Positions 24,501 to 35,509 of a stretch of 64,000 nt of DNA are shown here, one piece after another. Under the pieces are notes generated by a model, which was not told the DNA's origin, did not search any database, and worked only from the letters and a program-made list of their open reading frames with translations. The DNA is from Theristus sp. LFF4_11 (taxonomy: Eukaryota > Nematoda > Chromadorea > Monhysterida > Xyalidae), in NCBI GenBank assembly GCA_030248135.1, contig JASANC010000043.1, positions 1-64,000 on the forward strand. Reading direction: 5' to 3'. Position numbers and translations under genes: made by a program. Position 1 is the first letter of the stretch. Every line of letters begins with the position of its first letter.

Positions 24501-27500
24501 GGACGGGTATTTTGGACAGAAATTTGTGACCTACTGAATGTTTCGTTTGAAGTACGGAAGGAAAAAACTGAAAAAATATATATATATAATAAAAAAAAAA
24601 TAAGTACTGAAAAAAACGATTCCGAAAAAACGGGTGGCACAAGAAATTCCAAAAGTCCTCCGGTGTTTCAAACAACCGGTTTCATTTCCGTGCCATCACT
24701 ACTTTTTAATAGTCTCAGGATCGTGCTTTTATCTTAATTTGAGAGGGATGTTGAATGGTCACAAACGAACACACTGACGCACGTGCCAGCGCCGGTTTCA
24801 TTGTTGCGACTGTTGCCAAAACCAAACTGCCAAAATCAACTGTACAATTGTCTGAAGCTCTGAGCCGAACCATATTGTTGTTCAAAACTGTGCTGTTCAG
24901 GTGGTGAGCTGAATCGCGCGCAAAGTTTGTCGTCAGCCTCGCTAGCGGGCGCCAGTGTCGACGACGAGTCTCGCTCGAAGAACGTCCACCAGACGGAGTT
25001 ACTTATCGATTTGCGAGAGGCGATCTTGAACATTGCTCGCCATTTCATGGCCGTCGATCCGCAGGCGCACGCGAACATAAACTTACAGGTGCAGTCGCAC
25101 TCTGAATTGGGGGCAATCAGCTGATTGGTTGGTGACCACGTGATGCGCGTGCTTCTGGCTGCAGCACAGACTTCACCTACGCAACAATAGCTGCACTTCT
25201 CTGGTATTATGCCGTGCATGTTCGATTAAAATTGTCCGACTGAGTAACAGAATGTTGCATCACGTGATCACCAACCAATCGGCTGATAGAGCCTGATATT
25301 CGACATAGTAATGAAATAGACGGAAAAATAGTTCTCCGTGAAGAAAACCTTTTTTTAATTTTGACCGTAAAATATTCAGCCGGATTTTTCGTCGGAGTCG
25401 CACGCCGTCGACCACGAGCGTTACATCGGCGGTCGACGGACGGGCCTGCGACGCGCGAGAGCGCTGCTCGACTTCGAACGCCAAGACGAGGATGAACTCG
25501 GATTCCGAAAGAACGACATCATCACGATTGTGTCGGAAAAGGACGAGCATTGTTGGATCGGCGAACTGAACGGACTCCGCGGCTGGTTTCCGGCCAAGTT
25601 CGTGCAGGTTGGTGGTAGCGGAAGGACAAACCAGATTGTACAGTCAAATTGAAACTCGCTTATGGTCCAGCTGGTTGGTGTGCTGTTCATTCCAGTCCAG
25701 TTCAGTTGGCTGATTAGCCGCATGAGCATATGATGCAGCCAATCAGCGAGCTGCGCTGTTTATTTGCGATAATTGAGGCACATAGATAATTCCAAATCGA
25801 AAGTTTGGGTAGGGCACAAACACAATGTTTGTTTAAACCTGTCACTTCTATTTGCAGAGCACAAAGCTCGCGAAATCGGAGCTGCAAGAAAACATGTTAG
25901 CCACAAACGGGGTGTTTGGTTTGAAAACGCAAATCCGACACATTCGTTCTTCTTACAGTCGTTCCGTGCTGCGCGAGCTCCATATTCTGCGGGAAAAGAG
26001 GTGACAGGTTTAAAGAAAGCGGCTGCAGGTGCTGGACGAACGCGGCAAGCAGTACGCGGCGGTCGGCGACGACGCCGTCACGGAGGCCGTCACCGATCTG
26101 GTGCGCGGCGCGCTCTGCTCGGCCTTGCTGGCCATTCTGCAGCACGGCATGAAACGCCCGCGGTTGCTCGGCGTCGCGCCCGCGCACCCATGGCTCTTCA
26201 TCGAGCGAGTCGCCTACGCTGAGGTGCAGCGCGACTTCTACTCGGTGCAGTCGCGGCTGCGGCTGTGCAAGACGTTTCGACTGGACGAGGATGGCAAGGT
26301 GCGGAGCCGGCGTCGCTGATGCCGCTCTTTGATTGCTGTTTGTTGTTGCTCGTTGATTGCCCGAAAACACACCTGCTTGTTGCTGATTTGGTGTTTTGAA
26401 TTGAGTTGCTGAGCCGCGCGCGCGGTGTTGCGAACGTGTGGTGTACCAGGCATCGGTCCGAAAGTTTAGCCCAGTAGCGGGTGACTCGCACATACTTTCT
26501 TGCGAGACGCGCTTCGATTTTATGGAATCGATCCGTAAATACACCATACCGTCGCTCAAGTGTGGGTGCGAAGTGATGAGCAAACACACGGGCACATTGC
26601 GCTCGGGCAGTGTTGCACAGTGTGCCGGTGTGTTTGTTTGTCACTGAAAACAATGAAAGCACGAGTTAACATAAAAGTTTATTTTTTGGACTTTGATATC
26701 ACGTTTAAGAATCATAACAATTCCATATCACCTGTACATGTAACATGTGCCACTTGCCCACTGCCCCCTCGCCCGCAGGTGCTGACGCCCGAGGAGTTGC
26801 TCTACCGTGCCGTGCAGCTCATCAACGCGACGCACGACGCCGCCCGTGTGCCGATGGACGTGAAGCTGCGCTCGCTCGTGTGCGTCGGTCTGAACGAACA
26901 GGCGCTGCATCTCTGGCTCGAGCTGCTCTGCTGCTGCGAGGCGCAGGACGAGCTGCGACGACGCTGGTACCACCCGTGGTCGTTCGTCAGGAGTCCCGCG
27001 TGGGTGCAGGTCGGCGTTGTTGTGGTGTTGCTCTTTGTTGGAGTTTGCAGCACCCTCCCCATTTCCCACCGGTTCCAGAAACCCGAAGGCTTCAAACTCC
27101 GGTGCTTCCGCGATGGTCAGCGTGGACCAATGGCCTCGCCACGAGAGGGGGCACCAGTGATCTGAGGCGCATCTCGATGCCTGACTTCACTCACGTAATT
27201 GTTCAATGTGTCGAATAAAACAACGAACGACACAGCGAATTTCAGCGTCCAGCCACTCGGCACGTTGGGGGTGCTCACCACGAATGTTCACTGTCGGAGA
27301 TTTAAAAAAAACGTTTTTTTCACGTGCTTTTCCAGATCAAATGCGAACTCCGTCTGCTGGCGCAGTTCTCGTTCAACCTGAACGCCGACTGGGAGCTGCC
27401 GATGACGCTGCGCTCGCGACACTCGCACTCCAAGTCCAAGTTCTTCCTGACGTCCGTTTTCAAACGGCGTCTCGGTAGCGCCTCGGCGGCGTCCGCGCTG

Positions 27501-27602
27501 GCGGCCAGCTACGCGTCGGAGCAACGCGAGATTCAGCAGCCGTTGCGCGACGGTGTGCGCGACATGCTCGTCAAACACCACTTGTTCAGTTGGGATCTTT
27601 GA
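15017..27602 (+). CDS. SGSM3: SGSM3-like TBC/SH3/RUN-domain GTPase-activating protein, 16 exons
   Basis: Exons: 15017-15049, 15454-15514, 19954-20049, 20368-20449, 20739-20924, 21266-21398, 22072-22231, 22630-22769, 23112-23309, 23702-23892, 24340-24479, 24901-25088, 25380-25607, 26029-26298, 26779-27009, 27336-27602. Phases agree throughout, giving about 867 residues against about 750 in vertebrates. Family signature: [16 protein letters not shown], then a TBC domain with the Arg-finger motif IEKDLLR (about residue 211) and the Gln-finger motif YCQG (about 253), an SH3 domain ([19 protein letters not shown] to GWFPAKFV, about 555-611) and a RUN domain ([10 protein letters not shown] to [16 protein letters not shown] end, about 620-867). 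TBC proteins stimulate GTP hydrolysis by Rab GTPases; both catalytic fingers are present. SGSM3 is known to bind small GTPases and connexins in vertebrates. From exon 3 onward the model is firm. The first two exons are predicted from phase, an ATG and splice sites only. Confidence 0.92.
16570..17410. repeat. C-run minisatellite
   Basis: Long runs of C or G alternate with short unique words. Near-identical units with CTAGAATTTTCGGTCTCGCT followed by a C-run occur at about 17085, 17200 and 17235, with variants from 16570. This is non-coding; apparent reading frames are proline/glycine artefacts. It lies in the predicted long intron 2 of the SGSM3-like gene. Confidence 0.6.
17640..17770. repeat. 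Palindromic dispersed repeat (GAGCGTCGGATTG), copy 2
   Basis: Matches 13590-13720: GAGCGTCGAATTGGCAGGAT, then CATAAAGTCACTGCTCAATC and the inverted CAATCCAACGCTCG. The palindrome is slightly decayed here. It lies in the predicted SGSM3 intron 2. The sequence from 17770 to 18380 holds nothing I recognise. Confidence 0.5.
18391..19436. mobile_element. hAT-like non-autonomous DNA transposon
   Basis: The element starts TAGGGTTAGGG and ends with the exact reverse complement CCCTAACCCTA. It is flanked on both sides by the 8-base direct repeat TTAAGAAC (18383-18390 and 19437-19444). An 8-bp target duplication with short TA/CAGGG-type inverted ends is characteristic of the hAT superfamily. Long A/T runs sit just inside both ends. 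No transposase frame is present, so it is non-autonomous (1046 bp). A short internal block (CCCGCAACGTGATCGCGAAA) also occurs inverted near 13100. Confidence 0.75.
21630..21794 (-). mobile_element. Diverged solo-LTR-like sequence related to the 35.6-38.1 kb element
   Basis: Read on the minus strand from 21794 it gives AGTTGGGAACAACGTATAAT, TTGTGTAATTACACG, a GGCTATATAA TATA-like motif, a CTGTGATCATCTG segment and TTCTAATCAGCG. These occur in the same order as in the 149-bp LTRs at 35644 and 37919. No gag-like sequence lies beside it, so it looks like a solo LTR inside intron 6 of the SGSM3-like gene. The distal end is uncertain. Confidence 0.55.
23023..23103. mobile_element. Short palindromic MITE (AGCATTCATGAA ends), copy 1
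   Basis: Starts AGCATTCATGAA and ends TGCTTCATGAATGCT, with a middle GGCTATGTTCTAACACAGTC that is shared with the copy at 42050-42133. It ends 8 bases before the acceptor of SGSM3 exon 9 (23112), so the element now supplies most of that intron's 3' end. Confidence 0.6.
23335..23510 (+). repeat. tRNA-derived SINE-like sequence
   Basis: A tRNA-like head (TGGCCTGCGTGGTAGCGCG as an A-box-like stretch, GCATCGAGCCCC as a decayed B-box-like stretch) is followed by a GC-rich body with CACTCGATGGGCACCCTACA. This is the usual layout of a tRNA-related SINE. It sits in the intron between SGSM3 exons 9 and 10. A full cloverleaf cannot be drawn, so it is not called a tRNA. Confidence 0.45.
25090..25310. 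mobile_element. MITE family A (CAGCTGATTGGTTGG), copy in SGSM3 intron
   Basis: The left end reads GCAATCAGCTGATTGGTTGG then TGACCACGTGATGC. The right end reads GCATCACGTGATCACCAACC then AATCGGCTGATAGAGCC, an imperfect inverted repeat of about 35 bases around a non-coding core. It fills most of the intron between exons 12 and 13. The same ends occur at 230-403, 6468-6688, 43572-43737 and 52405-52566. Confidence 0.65.
27061..27195 (-). repeat. Antisense copy of the 60.1-60.5 kb SINE body
   Basis: The reverse complement matches 60310-60460: AGATCACTGGTGCCCCC, then CGTGGCGAGG, ACCGGAGTTTG and CCTTCGGGTTTC in the same order. It occupies the intron between the last two SGSM3 exons. A shorter related fragment occurs at 27715-27760. 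Confidence 0.6.
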
Positions 27603-28385
27603 AAATTCAGAGTCGCCTGTTTTGTTGAATGTTGTTTACGGTCACTTGTTCGGCTGCGATCATACCAGTGTGATCGTACGGGAGAACGTGGTGAATGTGC
27701 CGCCTTCTGAATATTCCCCTCGAGAGGGGCACATCACTGATGAGGCCACCCCTCTTCTGCATATGATGTTGGCCAGGCCGAAATGCAGAGAACCACCATA
27801 CAAAATGGTTGTTTATGATAACAGAGTCAGACAGAGTTCACCAGTTTTCACCACATCGTCGCACAGGTATGGTTTTTAAGAGTTTTGAGAAATACCTGAT
27901 TTTTGAATGCTTAATTGTGTTTTTATGGCGTGTTTTGTGATTTGTTTTTTTTATTTTGAAGCAACTTTGGTGGTTCTTCCGGTTTCGGTTGTTTTTTGTT
28001 GCAACGATTAAGGTTTTTTCTATTGCATCCGATTTATAGACTTGGTAAAGAAATTTCTTTTGGTTGTAAAATTTTTTTAATGTTTTTTTTTGTTTTGAAA
28101 GAGTTGCAGGACCAGTGACTTGAACGAAAGTTTTGTGAGAGACTGTTTCCTCCTTTCGGTTTTCGTGGGACGCGCGGCAGCGCAGTCCCACAATATTATT
28201 TCAGAAAGCTCATTGCGAATATTTTGAAATTTCAATCGACCATAACATTCATGATAAATGACTAAACCAAGAAATGCTATTTGCTGTGCTAAGGTGGCCC
28301 GATACCCTATCCATCCAAACCAAAAAATTAAACATCGGTTGCTTCTGTGATTTTACAGAACAAAAAAACCGAAAAAAAAATTCAG

Positions 28386-28418
<33 letters not shown>

Positions 28419-28480
28419 GTCGACCGTTTCGGTGTCCACAAAAAATCTAAAGTTGTGTTCAAATTCGAATTCCAAACTGT
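27603..28480. other. 3' flank of SGSM3; no gene seen
   Basis: AT-rich sequence with T/A runs, a SINE fragment at about 27715-27760 and a (GTT)n microsatellite at 28386-28425. No further exon is evident. Confidence 0.5.
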
Positions 28481-28484
28481 ACGG

Positions 28485-29720
28485 TATCCTATGTAACCGA
28501 CCATGCTGCGTCTGATAGGCTAGGTGCCGAATTGTGAAAAAACTGTTTTTACCCGTGCCGGGTATAAAAAGAGTACCCGTTAAGGGGTTTCCTGGTAAAA
28601 ATCGTTGTTCTGATTTCATATTCCACGGTATTCATGTAATCGACCATGCTGCGTCTGATAGGCTAAGTGCTGAATTGTGAAACATTGTGTTTTACCTGTG
28701 CCGGGGTTGAAAAGGGTACTGTTTTTACCCGTGCCTGGTATAAAAAGGGTCCCCGGAAGGGTTTCCTCCTAAAAAAAGTTGTTCTGATTTCAAATTCCAC
28801 GGTATCCATGTAATCGACTATGCTGTGTCTTATAGGCTATAGTTTAGGTGCCAAATAGCAAAAAGCTGATATTAACCCGTGCCTGGGTTGAAAAGGGTCC
28901 CCGTAAAGGGTTTCCCCCTAAAAAACGTTGTTCTGATTTCAAATTCCACGGTATCTATGTAATCGACTATGCTGCGTCTGATAGGCTATAGTTTAGGTGC
29001 TAAATAGCGAAAAGCTGATATTAACCCGTGCCTGGATTGAAAAGGGTCCCCGTAAAGGGTTTCCTCCTAAAAAACGTTGTTCTGATTTCAAATTCCACGG
29101 TATCCATGTAATCGACTATGCTGCGTCTGATAGGCTATAGTTTAGGTGCCAAATAGCAGAAAGCTGATATTAACCCGTGCCTGGGTTGAAAAGGGTCCCC
29201 GTAAAGGGTTTCCCCCTAAAAAACGTTGTTCTGGTTTCAAATTCCACGGTATCCATGTAATCGACTATGCTGCGTCTGATAGGCTATAGTTTAGCCAAAT
29301 AGCGAAAAGCTGATATTAACCCGTGCCTGAGTTAAAAAGGGTCCCGTAAAGGGTTTCCCCCTAAAAAACGTTGTTCTGATTTCAAATTCCAAGGTATCCA
29401 TGTAGTTTAGGTGCCAAATAACAAAAAGCGGATATTAACCCGTGCCTGGGTTGACAAGGGTCACCGTGAAGGGCTTCCTCCTAAAAAACGTTGTTCTGAT
29501 TACAAATGCAACGGAAACCATTGTAGTCAACTATGCTGCGTCTGATAGGCTATAGTTTAGGTGCAAAATAGCGAAAAACTAGTGAAAACTGATATTAACC
29601 CGTGCCTGGGTTGAAAAGGGTCTACGGAAGGGTTTGCTCCTAAAAATCCTTGCTCTGAGTACAAATGCAACAGAAACCATTGCAGTCGACTATGCTGCGT
29701 CTGATAGGCTAAAACCCTAT
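28485..29720. repeat. Tandem array of ~150-bp units
   Basis: About eight head-to-tail copies. Each carries CTGCGTCTGATAGGCTA, AACCCGTGCCTGGGTTGAAA, GTAAAGGGTTTCC and AACGTTGTTCTGATT. Spacing of the CTGCGTCTGATAGG mark is about 140-170 bases. Copies are diverged, some shortened by 20-40 bases, and the last ones (29500 onward) differ most. The array is non-coding and lies between the convergent SGSM3 and DOMON genes. Confidence 0.85.
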
Positions 29721-29747
29721 AAACTCTTTGAGATATAAAAGAAAAAG

Positions 29748-30284
29748 ACAAGTTCGGAAAAATGCCCGAAGGGCATGAAAAAAGACCAAATATTATTTCA
29801 GAATGACAGAGATAGAAAAGTGTGACACAAGGATTTTCACAAGATCAAACATTTTATGAAACGTGTGTGAACTGGAAAGTTACAAACTGAAATAATATTT
29901 ACGTCAATATATTTTTGTCATTTCAAGGCACTGGCTCCGGTTGTGACCGCACTCATCGTAAAAGGGTTCAGCCCGCAAACACCATATTAAGTAAATCATT
30001 TGATACAGTATTCACAAATAAAAAGAGCATGTTCACAGCAGCAAATGATTTTTTTGCAGCATCAAATGAAGTGAGATAAAATTTGTACAGAGATTGTGCC
30101 TTCCTTGAGAATGACAAAAAAGATATTGGCGTAAATATTATTTCAGTTTGTAACTTTCCAGTTCACACACGTTTCATAAAATGTTTGATCTTGTGAAAAT
30201 CCTTGTGTCACACTTTTCTATCTCTGTCATTCTGAAATAATATTTGGTCTTTTTCATGCCCTTCGGGCATTTTTCCGAACTTGT
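29748..30284. mobile_element. Foldback element with ~180-bp inverted arms
   Basis: The left arm starts ACAAGTTCGGAAAAATGCCC at 29748. The right arm ends with its reverse complement (GGGCATTTTTCCGAACTTGT) at 30284. The arms match almost base for base for about 165 bases and weakly for 20 more, around a 170-base unique centre. No reading frame and no obvious target duplication are present. It abuts the end of the ~150-bp tandem array. From 30285 to 30846 I see nothing else. Confidence 0.8.
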
Positions 30285-30846
30285 TTGAATTATCGTCACC
30301 AGTTGATATCTAAATTTTTATCCTCCATCTAAAGTTCTTTCTTGATAGTATGTTCTTTTTAGTTGGGTGTTGTCAGTTGTTTTCAGGTTTTTTCGTTGTG
30401 TCGCTTTTTGCATATTGGGCGTTTTTTCAACTTCTGGTTCTGGTCAAGTCCAAAGAATTTCGCACGTTGTGTCATATTCTGTGATTATCTACCTTTCTCA
30501 TTCCAAACACTTTTGTGGTCTCTTTAGCCAACAATGGTTGTTGCGTATTTATGTTATTGTCGGCTAGTCAATTTTGTATATTTCTTTGATCGCTTTATAT
30601 CTTTATTTAATTTTCGTATTTGTTTATTTTTTATGTTGTTTAAGTTAAATAAAATCTTCAATTTTTGAACCGCTCTCAGTTTTTTTGGTGGAAACGCCGT
30701 TTGTCATGCGGTAAAAATCCTTCTCCGCGCTGATGATGCGTGAAGAAATATCGTTGAATAGTTTTAAATTTTGTCGAACAGAATTTTTCCAGAGTTTTTC
30801 AAACAAAATGTTGGGCATTTTTTTCGTTTGATGAAAGTCGCACATT

Positions 30847-33800
30847 TCAGCAGTCCAACTTCAGCAGCTCTTCACAGCACAACTGTCGCACCGGGGTCAG
30901 CAGAACGCACATCTGAAACAGTGGACGGCGCTGGAAAATGCAGGTTGGTCTGGTGCTTTCACTGGGTTCTGTTCGCGGGTGGGGTTAGCATGATCGAATT
31001 ATTACGTAAATGGGCTTTGTTTTGTACAACCGGTTTTCCGTTCAAGTCAAAAAAACCTGCTCTGAAAGATCTAGGATTTTTACCCAAAAAACAACACTTG
31101 TTGGGAATTGACAGTGATTTTCGTTTTCCCATGCCACACACTGCTACGAACGCACCTCAAACTGGTGCTGTTTCTTATTGCGCCACCACTGCACCAATTG
31201 CTCGACGTAGTCCGCACACCAGGCCGGGTCGGTGCCGGTGCACTCGCGCGTGTGCTCGTGCAATTCGGCGACCTCCGCCGCGGTGTCCGCCGTGATTTCG
31301 TTCGTTTCGATCTGCTGCATCGTGTTCACATCATCGTCATCATCGTCATCATGCTCGTTTTCGGCGGCCGTTTCGTCGTCAGTCGAGTGTGTCCCAGTGC
31401 CCGTGTTTGCCGTGTTGCTCACACTCGTCCGCTGATGCGCCGTCATCGGCCGGAATCCCGGCTGACTCGGGTGTGCGCTCTCGATGTCGTAGTCGCCTGA
31501 CGTGAGCTGTTCATCCTCGAACGACGGCAGATGATTGTTTCGGAATTCGTTGCGTGCTGCGTCGCTTCGTTCGTCACCATGTACGTCCTGCGGGCGGAAA
31601 AATACTGTTCGACAGCAAAGTTTGCAAATGAAAAGCGTTACTTCAGGTGGTTTTCCCGGCTTTTGGTTGCAGTGTGATGAGTTTGGCCATATTTGAATTT
31701 TCATTGAAATGAAACGCGGAATTCAATTAATTGTGTGAAGAGTGTTCGATTTAACAAACACAGTGCTTCGTTGAGTTTGCAGTTCGTAAAATTGACTTGA
31801 TTCAGGCGCAACTTTGGCGCGCAACTTGGTTGTGCGAACGTGTTTGATTGCTGATACACACTTGATTCACAGTTTGATGCCAAAACAGCATTCCTGCATG
31901 CACAGCATCCGAAACAACTGCAGTGTGGTTTGGTTTACTGAGTCAAAGTAAACAAACAGAACACCGACATGCTGGCGCATCCATTCTACCATGCACACCT
32001 TGGCCATCTTCTTGTCGGCGATCGCGAGTGTCTCGTGTTGCACGATGACCGTGTCCGTCTCAGCGTTGCGATGCACGAGTGTGCTCTTTTTCGTGTGCTC
32101 GCGTTGCTGTTCATGAACGTCGACGCCGGCGACGGCGGACTGCCGCTGGCGACAACGCGTCAGAATGTCGCACACTTGCCGCCGAATCGGGGTGCTCGTG
32201 TGTTTGCCGATGCGCGCGCCGCCGCGCAGGAATTCACCGCCGGTCGTGGGAAACTGGAACAATGCAACAAAGGACCAGCACACGTGCGATTGTGTTCTTG
32301 TTTGACCTATTTCTTCGAAACAACCAATCACAGCGTGAAACTGTTTTCGGTGGGGCGGTTCCAGACTGCACGTTCGGCTGTGCGCTTCCGTGTTTTTCTG
32401 CACGCGCAGATTGTAACTTACGTGGTTGTTCAAAACGGCCGAAGTGACTAGAATACAACAAGGTCACTTCAGGCAAGCGCCGCCGCGCGACAACCATGCA
32501 AACGAAGTTGCTTATGCGAACGCATCGATTCGCAGCAGCAAAAACAAATCCGTCACTTGGTCACCCATATCATCCGGTGGTTTCTTCGGAGGTCCATCAA
32601 GTGCAAACCAAAATCAAAGCAACTTAACAAGTAACAAAGTGCGTTACAAGCGAACGTGCACATACCGCGAGCACGGGACACCCGCTGAGCGGCTGGTCCT
32701 GCCAGTCGCCGGTGTTGAGCTTGCGCGCGAACTTCACGTGGAGCGCGCCGTCGTTGTACGACTTGACGAGCGTGTGCACGTTGCTGCGCACGTCCGCCAT
32801 CGGCGCCCCGTAGTACTGCGTCCGCCGGTCGGACACCTCGATGCGTTTCGTGCGGTAGTCGATCGTCACCAGGATCACGTCCAGGTCACCCTGTAGTGGG
32901 CGACGTTTTATGGAAACTATCATTGTTTGCGCGTTGCTACGTGTCGCAATACGCGTTTGCTTCTGCGAACATGGCGCAAATGTTTCGCGTATGCGAGCCA
33001 ATTTGAAATCATCAAATCGGAACGTTTTGCAAGAAATTGAAAAAAAACACTAATCAAGAGTCTTTTTCACAAAATGAAATTATTTGATTTCATGTTCGAG
33101 CGCAAAACAACGCGCTTGTCTTTTTATATGTGCTGTTTATTTTTCCCACCAACATCACATCACTACGCCCTTTTTCGTACGAAAAGGTAATGTATGGCCT
33201 ATTATGGCTTATCCCATCTTATTGTTCTTACAGCTTGCTTATCAGAACGTGTCCCACCGAAATGATGTGAAGTGCTTTGAAAACATCCGCCTGTCATGCA
33301 TAAACAGTAGATTTTAAATGAAAATATAAAGTAACAAAGTGACACTCCGGTTTTTCTGCATATGAGAGCCCGGATATAGCACATACCGTATTACCTCTAA
33401 TAAACCCCCATGGGGGTTTATTTCTTCAGCGACTTCTGGGGGTGGGGGTTTATTTTTGGGGGGGGCTTTATTTTGGGGGGGGGTTGGAAACCATTTTTAG
33501 GAGTGGGCAAAATGGCAAAAATACATGGCAGGAAGGAAGTCGCAGAAACTTCTACTCTACATAGAAATTTCCTTTTACAACAGCCTTTTGTAATGAAATT
33601 ACCATTAACTCATCCATTTGGGGCCTTTGGTAGCACAATTTCATCATTTTCACGGCAACCAGCCACTGAATTCGCTGGGTATGTGTTCCAAACAGGTTTC
33701 AATAATCCCCCATGGGGGATTATTTTTTTGGGGGGGGGATTATTTGGAAACTTGTCGAGGGGGTGGGGGTTTATTTTGGGGGGGGGGTTAATTTTGGGGG

Positions 33801-34110
33801 GGGGGGTTTAATAGAGGTAATACGGTAACGTCATTTCGGTCGGATCGGTTCAATCAAACAAATTAGCCACACCAAAAGACCCCTTTGACATTTGACACTT
33901 TTCCCTTGAACATCTAATGCTAGATTTTGAGACTTCATTGTTCGTGGATGAAACTGACCATATTGGGACCGATGCCCACGGCGGTCCACATGTTTTCAGC
34001 AATGTTCGGCATGTGATGGTGAAGATCAAATATCACGTGATCGATGTTCTCGTCGTAGGCCCACGTTAGCTTGTAGTCATTGTGTTCGAACGAACACTGT
34101 TCGCTGCTTG
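30847..34110 (-). CDS. DOMON-domain protein with acidic tail and Cys-rich C-terminus (5' end not found)
   Basis: Exons in transcript order (minus): 34110-33959, 32890-32666, 32253-31999, 31587-31156, 30930-30847, with consistent phases. The first two exons form a DOMON fold: CSFEHNDYKLTWAYD, then ENMWTAVGIGPNM, VILVTIDYRTKRIEV and VKFARKLNTGDWQD. DOMON modules bind haem or sugars and are usually extracellular. Exon 3 has FPTTGGEFLRGG and KHTSTPIRRQVCDILTRC. Exon 4 is low-complexity and acidic (DDDDDDDV) and ends with a Cys/Trp-rich stretch (WCADYVEQLVQWWRNKK). Exon 5 adds VRQLCCEELLKLDC before the stop. No transmembrane segment is seen in these exons; the signal peptide exon must lie upstream. 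If the exon 4 donor is not used, the protein would end at a stop nine bases further on. Confidence 0.72.
33386..33825. mobile_element. G-run element with TA target site (full copy)
   Basis: Begins CCGTATTACCTCTAATAAAC and ends with the inverted GTTTAATAGAGGTAATACGG, flanked by TA on both sides (33384-33385 and 33826-33827). This fits a Tc1/mariner-type MITE. The ends are followed inward by GGGGGTGGGGGTTTATTTT-type runs, and the core matches 11198-11561. It lies in the intron between the first two recognised DOMON-gene exons. No coding capacity. Confidence 0.75.
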
Positions 34111-34845
34111 CTGTTTCGTTAAGAACGTGAAATCATTTCGTTCGTTGGCAACGTTTGTTCAAAATCGCTTTTGAAAATGCAAGCAAACCTTGTTGAATGA
34201 AAATGACCACTCGCCAAACCACTGCGCAAAGTAGCACGTCGATTCGCATGATCATTTGAAGCAGTTTGTATATTTTGAAATGATTTTACCAATGTCACGT
34301 TGTTATCGTCATCTTTCTATTGCCGGAATAGTTTTATCTATTTTTGCATAGTACTTCCTTAATGATGGCGTCGAAATCCGACAATTCAAGGTGGTCTTCT
34401 TTACATATTATGACTTCTGGAAAACGGTTGACTACAAACGAGTAACAGGAAACAATTAAAATCTTCAACATGGGGTTGCTAAAATCAAATCAATTCGACA
34501 GTCACCACGTGTTCCGGTTTAAAGTAAGGTAAAGCCGTAACACCATATTCTGTAATCAAACAAACCACTGTTCCGTTTGTTAGTGTATGCGTAAGTCAGA
34601 ATTGGTTAAGTCATGGAACTACGTCAGATTTTGGCGGCCAGTTTTTTAAGTTATGTTGAGGATGTGTCCGACTGTGGAATGTTTCTTTCTTTGTACAATC
34701 TGCGTGCGTCTTGGTGTTGTTTTTTTTCTGATTCATGTTGTTGCTATTGTGTTTAAAGAAGATGTATTTGGTAACAATTTGGTAAAGGAGCGTCATGACT
34801 CTGTTTCTACGCTGATCACTTTTGTAATCATAATCATCATGGTGA

Positions 34846-34883
<38 letters not shown>

Positions 34884-35509
34884 CGCGCTCACGCACGTGA
34901 GTCTGCGGAGGCAAGATCTTCATTGAATGGCCACTTTCAAGTGGTGCTTGAGATTTTTTGCAGTCGATGTTAAGTGTGCCTCTGTGGGCTTTAAACAGGT
35001 AGACGAACATAGTTGCCCGAGTTTTAATCCTGTTTCTCCAAGACATTCTCATTCTCAAACGTTGTCGTCTGCTCGCTTTTGCAATTTTTACGCAAATCAT
35101 TATGAATGGTTCACAAAGGTGAGCAAGTTTTTAATCTTAGTTGGGCATCTCAATTGAACAACTGATGGGTTTTTCAAATGACACTGTTTGTGCGTGATGA
35201 AAAACTAACCGAACATGCTATTTAGTTATCCATGTGGCTGAACGTCTCAGACGACATTGTTGCTGTAACGAAACCGGTTTTATTTTTATTTTGTGGAAAA
35301 AACGTAAAAAACATGTAAGTACTGAAATCAGCTGTAGCACCATGACCACAACCATTAGCAAAATGGAAACTGTCGCAAAAAGTGATCTACAATTCTTAGG
35401 TGAACTTAAAAATACTCAGTTGACTTCACGTTAAATGACGGTACCGGGAAGAAGGGAGCCAGACTAACTTTTTAGACTTTGCAGTGACGACTTTGTAATT
35501 TTCTTCCAG
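34111..35509. other. Head-to-head spacer between DOMON and ZC3H11A-like genes
   Basis: It should contain the 5' exons and promoters of both genes, but I could not identify them with confidence. A (TTG)n microsatellite lies at 34842-34881. Candidate reading frames here (for example at 35231) do not match either family and were not used. Confidence 0.5.

Noticed and set aside
25897..26595. 232-codon minus-strand frame
   Set aside because: Antisense shadow of the RUN-domain exon of the SGSM3-like gene.
28485..29720. CRISPR array
   Set aside because: Units are ~150 bases, fully repeated without unique spacers, in an intron-rich animal genome; this is a tandem satellite.
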